Origin: Actinomycetota bacterium
Lineage (GTDB): Bacteria > Actinomycetota > Acidimicrobiia > Acidimicrobiales > AC-35
Assembly: GCA_005884125.1 (NCBI GenBank)
Contig: VAXP01000138.1
Span: forward strand, 33,039 to 71,579
Reading direction: 5' to 3'
DNA length: 38,541 nt
Below the pieces are notes generated by a model. It had not been told where the DNA came from and did no database searches. It saw only the letters and a list, made by a program, of their open reading frames with translations. The translations under genes and the position numbers were made by a program. Positions 33,180-38,541 of the stretch are shown here, one piece after another; position 1 is the stretch's first letter; every line of letters starts with the position of its first letter.

Positions 33180-35039
33180 TCAGCCGCCGGCCGCGGGCAG
33201 GGCCTCGACGACGTCCATGACCACAACCACTCCCTCCCGGCGACCGTCGGCACCCACGAGGGGGTTGCACATCACCTGGCACTCGATGCTCCTGCCCCGC
33301 CGGTTGGTGGCCCTGACCGTGGTCGGGGCAGGGGCGGACTCCTCCACCAGGCTGGCCCGCATGGCGCCGGCCAGCTCAGCCACGGGAAGACCGATGTCGA
33401 GGTCCAGGAAGGCCCGGCCCTTGACCTCTCGAGGGCGAAGGCCCCACAGGTCCTCGGCCCGCGGGTTCCACTCCTGCACGATGAGGGCACGGTCGACAAC
33501 GACGACCGCGCTGCGCTGGCTGGCCAGGATCGACTCGAACCACGCCGTGGCCCGATCCAGCGCCGCGCTGCGGTCGTTGAGCTCGTCGTTGATGGCCTGC
33601 AGCTCCGTGTTCGTCGACTGGAGCTCCTCGTTCATCGTCTCGAGCTCCTCGTTGGTCGACTGGAGCTCCTCGTTGGTCGTCTCCAGCTCCTCGACCGTTG
33701 ACTGGAGCTCCTCGTTGGTCGTCTCCAGCTCCTCGTTGGTGGATTGGAGCTCTTCGTAGGCTGTCTCGAGCTCCTCCTTCGATCGCTGCAGATCCTCTTG
33801 CAGGCGCTTGGCCATGGTGACGTCGCTGAAGCTGATGCTGGCGCCGATGACCGAGCCCTGCTCGACCAGGGGGACCACGACGACGTCCCGGAACTGCGCG
33901 CCTCCACGGGCCCTGGGGTACTCCACGCCGGCGCGGGACACGGGTCGCTGCTCGGCGTGGGCCTCGTCGATGAGCGAGCGGAGGTCGATGGGCCGGTATG
34001 AGAGCTCAAGGTCCTGAAGGGGCCGGCCCATGTCCGCGTCCTTCAGGGCGAAGGTCGACACCGCGGCCCGGTTGGCCGACGCCAGCCGTCCGCCGGAGTC
34101 GACGACTATCTGGGCGACCAGGCCGGTGTCGAAGGCGAGGTCGCTTACCCGCCCCTCGGCCGCGATGCCGGGAAGGGTGGCCGCTACCCTGGCCGCCTCG
34201 ATCAGGCTCTCGCGGTCCTTGGCCGGCACGACCTTGGTGAACAGGCGGTGCTTGAGCTCGAGGGGCGAGAAGAGGTCGGTGTGGGTCAGCAGCATCTCTG
34301 CCTTGCCCAGGAACAGGTAGCCCGAGTCGTTCATGGCGAAGTGGAGGTTGGACAGGATGCGGGCCTGGGCGTCGGCGTTGAAGTACATGAGCACGTTGCG
34401 GCAAACCAGCAGGTCGAGCCGGGAGATGGGCGCGTCCTGGATCAGGTCGTGGCGTCCGAAGATCACCGAGCGGCGCAGGTCGTTACGGAACAGGAAGCGG
34501 GTCACGGCCTGCTCGAAGTACCGCTCCCGCTGGTCGGCCGCGATCTCGGCCACGGCGTCGGGGCCGTAGCTGGCCTGGCGGGCCTGGGCCAGCGCGTCCT
34601 CGTCGATGTCGGTGGCGAAGATCTTCACCCGCTCGCGGAACGCGTCCTGGCCCAAGGCCTCGCCCAGCAGGATGGCCACCGAGTAGGCCTCCTCACCCGA
34701 CGCGCAGCCCGCGCACCAGACGCGTATCGGCTGGTGAGAGCGCTTGGCCTTCACGATCCTGGGGATGACGACGGTGGCGAGCTGGTCCCAGGCCTCCCGA
34801 TCCCGGAAGAAGCCGGTGACGTTGATGAGGATCGTGTTGAACAGGTGGGCGAACTCGTCGGGATGGACCTCGAGGAAGTCGATGTAGTCCGGGTAGCCGT
34901 CGATACCCAGCTCGGAGAGGCGCTTGCCCACGCGGCGCTCGAGGCTGGCTCGCTTGTATCCGGTGAAGTCGAAGCCGCGGGCCCGCTTGAGGAACTCGAG
35001 CAGGGCTTCGAAGGGCTCGTTCACCCCGGCCGCCGTCAC
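33180..35039 (-). CDS. CheR-type methyltransferase fused to coiled coil and PAS domains
   Basis: GYKRASLERRVGKRLSELGI, NVTGFFRDREAWDQL, RVWCAGCASGEEAYSVAILL, FATDIDEDALAQARQASYG, DLLVCRNVLMYFN; heptad (ELETTNEELQSTNE)n; PAS-like WFESILASQRSAVVVVDRALIVQEWNPRAEDLWGL. Confidence 0.9.
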   Translation of the reverse strand: MTAAGVNEPFEALLEFLKRARGFDFTGYKRASLERRVGKRLSELGIDGYPDYIDFLEVHPDEFAHLFNTILINVTGFFRDREAWDQLATVVIPRIVKAKRSHQPIRVWCAGCASGEEAYSVAILLGEALGQDAFRERVKIFATDIDEDALAQARQASYGPDAVAEIAADQRERYFEQAVTRFLFRNDLRRSVIFGRHDLIQDAPISRLDLLVCRNVLMYFNADAQARILSNLHFAMNDSGYLFLGKAEMLLTHTDLFSPLELKHRLFTKVVPAKDRESLIEAARVAATLPGIAAEGRVSDLAFDTGLVAQIVVDSGGRLASANRAAVSTFALKDADMGRPLQDLELSYRPIDLRSLIDEAHAEQRPVSRAGVEYPRARGGAQFRDVVVVPLVEQGSVIGASISFSDVTMAKRLQEDLQRSKEELETAYEELQSTNEELETTNEELQSTVEELETTNEELQSTNEELETMNEELQSTNTELQAINDELNDRSAALDRATAWFESILASQRSAVVVVDRALIVQEWNPRAEDLWGLRPREVKGRAFLDLDIGLPVAELAGAMRASLVEESAPAPTTVRATNRRGRSIECQVMCNPLVGADGRREGVVVVMDVVEALPAAGG

Positions 35040-35809
35040 TCCATCTCACCTTCCATCACGAGCTTCACCAGCGCTGACGGCACCTCGGCGAGCGAGAGGA
35101 CGACATCCACACAGCCGGTCAGGATGGCCGCGTGCGGCATCCCGAAGAACTCCGAGCTCGCCTCGTCCTGGGCGATGACGGTGCCGCCCATCTTCTTCAC
35201 CGCCTCCACGCCCATGGTGCCGTCTCTTCCCGTGCCCGTCAGCACCACGGCGATCACCCGCTCGCGAAAGCTGGCGGCCACCGACTCGAAGAGCAGGTCG
35301 GCCGACGGGCGTACGAAGTGCACCAGGTCGGATTTCGAGAGGGACAGGGTGCCGTCGGGGTTGACGAGCAGGTGGCGGTCGGGCGGGGCGATGTACACCC
35401 GGCCGGGCTCGAGCCGGTCGCCCTCGCCGGCCTGGGTCGTGCGCAGCGAGCATCGGCGGTCCAGGAGGTCGGCCATCAGGCTGCGGTGCCGGGGGTCCAG
35501 GTGCTGGACCACGGCGATGGCCGCGGGAAAGCCCTTGGGCAGCGCCGACAGCACGATGCTCAGGGCGTTGAGGCCACCGGCGGAGGCGGCGATCACCACC
35601 ACGTCGAAGGCGGCCCCGGGAAAGCCGGCCGGTCTGGCATCCGTCCCTGGGCCCGGCTTGTCCGGGGCGGAACCGCCCAGGCTGGGTCCGAGGTCGTTGG
35701 CCCGCTGGGGAAGGAGCTCGTCGTCGTCGGGACGGAGTCCCATGTGGTCCTCGCCTCCCCCCCGTGCCGTTAGGCGCCTCTCGCCTGCGACAGGGGAGGT
35801 CGCGCTCAC
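35036..35809 (-). CDS. CheB-type methylesterase catalytic domain (no receiver domain)
   Basis: FDVVVIAASAGGLNALSIVLSALP, VVQHLDPRHRSLMADLL, VIAVVLTGTGRDGTMGVEAVKKMGGTVIAQDEASSEFFGMPHAAI: Ser/His/Asp catalytic residues present. ATGA overlap with cheR-like gene. Confidence 0.92.
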   Translation of the reverse strand: MSATSPVAGERRLTARGGGEDHMGLRPDDDELLPQRANDLGPSLGGSAPDKPGPGTDARPAGFPGAAFDVVVIAASAGGLNALSIVLSALPKGFPAAIAVVQHLDPRHRSLMADLLDRRCSLRTTQAGEGDRLEPGRVYIAPPDRHLLVNPDGTLSLSKSDLVHFVRPSADLLFESVAASFRERVIAVVLTGTGRDGTMGVEAVKKMGGTVIAQDEASSEFFGMPHAAILTGCVDVVLSLAEVPSALVKLVMEGEME

Positions 35810-35844
35810 CTCATGGTACCGCCGGGACGCTCCTGGTCGCCCCG

Positions 35845-38124
35845 CTATCGCTCGTTCAGCAGCCGGGCCGTGGCCCTCCGGCCCGGGAGCTTGACCACCT
35901 GGATGGCGTTGGGCAGCTGGTCCTTGATGTCGTTGGCGTGGGTCACGACCAGCACCTGGCGGAAGCGCCCCCGCAGCCGTTCCAGGGCCATGAGCATGCG
36001 CTCCTTGCGATCGTCGTCGAGGGGGCCGAAGACCTCGTCGAGCACGAGCAGGCCCACGGCTCCTCCCGACTGGAACCGCACGTGCTCGCTGATCGCCACC
36101 CGCAGGGCCAGGTTGGCCAGGTCCGTCTCCGAACCCGAGAACCTGTCCATGCCGTAGGTGCGTCCGCCGTCGGATATCTGGATCTCGTAGGACTCGGGGT
36201 CGACCCGGAGCTCGTCGTATTCACGATCGGTCAGCTCGGCGAACAGCTCTCCCGCCTGGGCCGAGAGCCTGGGCCCCACCGTCGCCACCACCGTGTTGCG
36301 GAAGCTGTTGAGGAGCTCGGCCACCCGGCCCAGATGGCGGGCGTCGGCCTCGACCTGGCCCAGGCGGGCGTGCTGGGCCTCGCCCTCGGCCAGCCGTCTG
36401 GCCTCGGCCTCGGCCCGCTCCCGGGCCTGTACCGCGGCCACCTGGGCCCCTTGGGCACGGCGGCCCGCGCCCTGGGCCCGCTCCCGGGCCCCGGCCAGCT
36501 CCCTCCTCGCCGCCACCAGCTGCTCGGGGTGGAAGTCGAGGGCCCGCACCTTGTCGCGCATCGCCTCCAGCCGGCCCTGGAGCTGGCCCAGCCGGCCCCG
36601 CTCCTCCTCCAGCTCGGCCCCCGCCGGCCCTTGGCGCTGGAGGAGGGCGCCCAGCTCGGCGCAGCGGATCTCCGCCCTGCGCCGGTGCTCCACCTCGGTG
36701 GCCAGGCGCTGATGCTCGCCCGCCTCGAAGGCCCGGCCCAGGGCGGTCACGGCCGCGGCCAGGGCCTGCTCGGCCTGACCCCGGCGCTCCCGGGCCCGCT
36801 CGAACTGGCGCCAGGCCTCCCGGGCCGTCTCCAGCGCGCCCAGGGCCTGGCCGGCCGCAGCCGCGCTGGCGGTGGCCTGCGCCTCGATGCGGCCGTGCTC
36901 GTCGGTCAGGGCCGTCACCCGAGCCTCGGCCGCGGCCAGCTCCTGGCTGCGGTGGGACTGCACCTGCTCGAAGGCGGCGCCCAGGGCCTGCCCGCACAGG
37001 GGGCAGTCCTCTTCCCCGGAGAGCTGGGCCGCCCGCTCGTGGGCCTGGCGGGCCCGGTCCCGGTCGGAAGCCGCGGCCCGCAGCGCGCCGGCCAGCTCGC
37101 TGGCCCTGGAGGTGTCGGTGGCGGCCACCGTCCGGGCCGCCTCGCAGGCCTCCTCGTCGGGCGCCTGCTCGGGGGCGACGGGCACGGGCACGGCGGCCAG
37201 GGCGGCCTCGGCTTCGGCCCCGGCTCGGGTCCGCTCGAGCTGCTCCACCGCCTGGGCCAGGCCCTGGGCCTCAGGCTCGAGGGCGGCCAGCTCGTCGCCC
37301 GCGGCCCTCAGCCGGGTCAGCTCCGCCTCCAGGTCGGTGGCCCGGCGCACGACGCGATCGGCCTCGGCCCGCAGCAGCTTGCCCTCGCTCACCAGGGCGT
37401 CGTGCTCCCGCCCGACCGCGTCGAGCTCGTCGTGGGCCCGCTCGACCTTCTCCAGGGCGGCTTCGGCCTCCCCGGCCGCAACCTGCTCCACGGCCTGGCG
37501 GGCCTCGGCTTCCTCCGCCGTCACCCGGGCCTGCTGGAGCGAATCGGCCAGCTCGGCCAGGTCGGGGAGCATCCCCCGCAGGCGCTCGTGCTGGTCGCGC
37601 GCGGAGCGGGCGTCCTTGCGCGCCTGGTCGCGTGCCCCGTCCAGGGGCGTGATGCCCAGCAGCTGGAGCACCAGACGGCGGCGCTCGGCCGGCGCCGTCT
37701 CCGAGAAGGCGGCCAGGTGGCGCTGCTCGGCGAAGACCGAGGCCCGGAAGGCGGCATCGTCCATGCCGAGGATCGAGCGCACATAGCGGGCCGTGTCGCG
37801 CACACCCTCGGCCACCTGGAGGCCGTCGGCGTGGGCCTGCGCCTTCACCGTCGAGTTGACGCCCGAGATCGTGCGCCGCACCAGGTAGAGGTGGCCCTCG
37901 TGCTCGAACTCGACCTCGGCCACGCAGTCGGCGTTGACCCCCGAGGTGCGGATCTCCTCCTTGCTTGTGCGCGCCCGTCCGAAGAGGGTGAATGTGATGC
38001 TCTCCATCAGGCTGGACTTCCCGGCGCCGTTGGGCCCGTAGACGCCGACCAGGCCGGGCGGGAGCTCGAGGTCGAGCTCCTCGTAGACCCGGTAGTTCCG
38101 TAATCGCAACCGCGTGATTCTCAT
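35845..38124 (-). CDS. sbcC: SbcC/Rad50-family exonuclease ATPase subunit
   Basis: MRITRLRLRNYRVYEELDLELPPGLVGVYGPNGAGKSSLMESITFTLFG, zinc hook EEDCPLCGQALG, C-terminal DRFSGSETDLANLALRVAISEHV and LLVLDEVFGPLDDDRKERML. Confidence 0.95.
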   Translation of the reverse strand: MRITRLRLRNYRVYEELDLELPPGLVGVYGPNGAGKSSLMESITFTLFGRARTSKEEIRTSGVNADCVAEVEFEHEGHLYLVRRTISGVNSTVKAQAHADGLQVAEGVRDTARYVRSILGMDDAAFRASVFAEQRHLAAFSETAPAERRRLVLQLLGITPLDGARDQARKDARSARDQHERLRGMLPDLAELADSLQQARVTAEEAEARQAVEQVAAGEAEAALEKVERAHDELDAVGREHDALVSEGKLLRAEADRVVRRATDLEAELTRLRAAGDELAALEPEAQGLAQAVEQLERTRAGAEAEAALAAVPVPVAPEQAPDEEACEAARTVAATDTSRASELAGALRAAASDRDRARQAHERAAQLSGEEDCPLCGQALGAAFEQVQSHRSQELAAAEARVTALTDEHGRIEAQATASAAAAGQALGALETAREAWRQFERARERRGQAEQALAAAVTALGRAFEAGEHQRLATEVEHRRRAEIRCAELGALLQRQGPAGAELEEERGRLGQLQGRLEAMRDKVRALDFHPEQLVAARRELAGARERAQGAGRRAQGAQVAAVQARERAEAEARRLAEGEAQHARLGQVEADARHLGRVAELLNSFRNTVVATVGPRLSAQAGELFAELTDREYDELRVDPESYEIQISDGGRTYGMDRFSGSETDLANLALRVAISEHVRFQSGGAVGLLVLDEVFGPLDDDRKERMLMALERLRGRFRQVLVVTHANDIKDQLPNAIQVVKLPGRRATARLLNER

Positions 38125-38541
38125 TTCTCGTCAGCCCCCTCGACGGCGCGGACCAGGTACTCGTGGCCCAGAGAGCGGATGCGGTCGCGGTCGAAGCCGA
38201 TGAGGTCGGGCAGGTCGGCCTGCGCCGACACCCCCGCGAACGAGGGCTCGATCTTCAGGTGCAGGGCGGCTTTGGACGCCTCGCGGAGCGCCTCCATGTC
38301 GAGCATGCGGTAGGCCTCGGGATCGACGCCGTCGAGGTAGAGGCGGGCCACAGCGCCCTCGGGCACGGTGGCGGCCCGCTCGAGCACGAGGTCGGACACC
38401 TCCGACGGCGACAGACCGAGGGCGAGCACGGTCTCGAGGGTGACCAGGGGGCGCTGGCCGGTGAGGGGCAGGTGGGTGCACACACCCGAGTCGGTATCGA
38501 GGACGAGGATGCCCTTGGCCTTGTCGGGGTCGTCGGCGAAG
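38121..38541 (-). CDS. sbcD: SbcD/Mre11-family nuclease subunit, C-terminal part only (5' end beyond right edge)
   Basis: In-frame to the right edge (FADDPDKAKGILVLDTDSGVCTHLPLTGQRPLVTLETV...); ends with ATGA overlap with sbcC. Nuclease motifs not visible, so call is mainly positional. Confidence 0.75.
   Translation of the reverse strand, partial: FADDPDKAKGILVLDTDSGVCTHLPLTGQRPLVTLETVLALGLSPSEVSDLVLERAATVPEGAVARLYLDGVDPEAYRMLDMEALREASKAALHLKIEPSFAGVSAQADLPDLIGFDRDRIRSLGHEYLVRAVEGADEK

Noticed and set aside
35764-38103. 779-aa plus-strand ORF
   Set aside because: Antisense to sbcC; Leu/Gly/His-rich translation mirrors SbcC coiled-coil codons.

Overview
High-GC window with actinobacterial gene content (WhiB, SepH/DUF3071, PimB-like glycosyltransferase next to an SRPBCC/ArsA-ATPase pair); gene content suggests an Acidimicrobiia-like lineage, but taxonomy is inference. 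The main feature is on the left edge, minus strand, and is absent from the supplied ORF track because it has no stop inside the window: one uninterrupted frame from ATG 5022 to base 1 (1674 codons). It encodes a class II (B12-dependent) ribonucleotide reductase, NrdJ, interrupted by four inteins. I translated this frame by hand. Three inteins are complete (147, 145 and 415 aa, each ending His-Asn before Cys, Ser or Thr) and the fourth runs off the edge. All four sit in conserved active-site blocks: SA|CFIL, NPC|SEY, APTG|TIG, SGAISK|. Two are mini-inteins, one has both LAGLIDADG-type motifs, and the truncated one appears to have lost the second catalytic acid. A sigma70-like promoter and an NrdR-box-like palindrome precede the gene. 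Other points of interest: a GGQ-less archaeo-eukaryotic release-factor-like protein with a zinc ribbon (candidate hibernation/rescue factor), a translationally coupled glpD / alkyl-DHAP-synthase-like / membrane protein / divergent FGGY kinase operon, an orphan methyltransferase with an unassigned C-terminal domain, three perfect palindromes at a TetR promoter, a SepH with a repeat-rich Lys/Ala tail, and a receiver-less CheB coupled to CheR-coiled-coil-PAS. No RNA genes, CRISPR arrays or transposons were recognised. No database searches or computations were run; family calls are from motif recognition.
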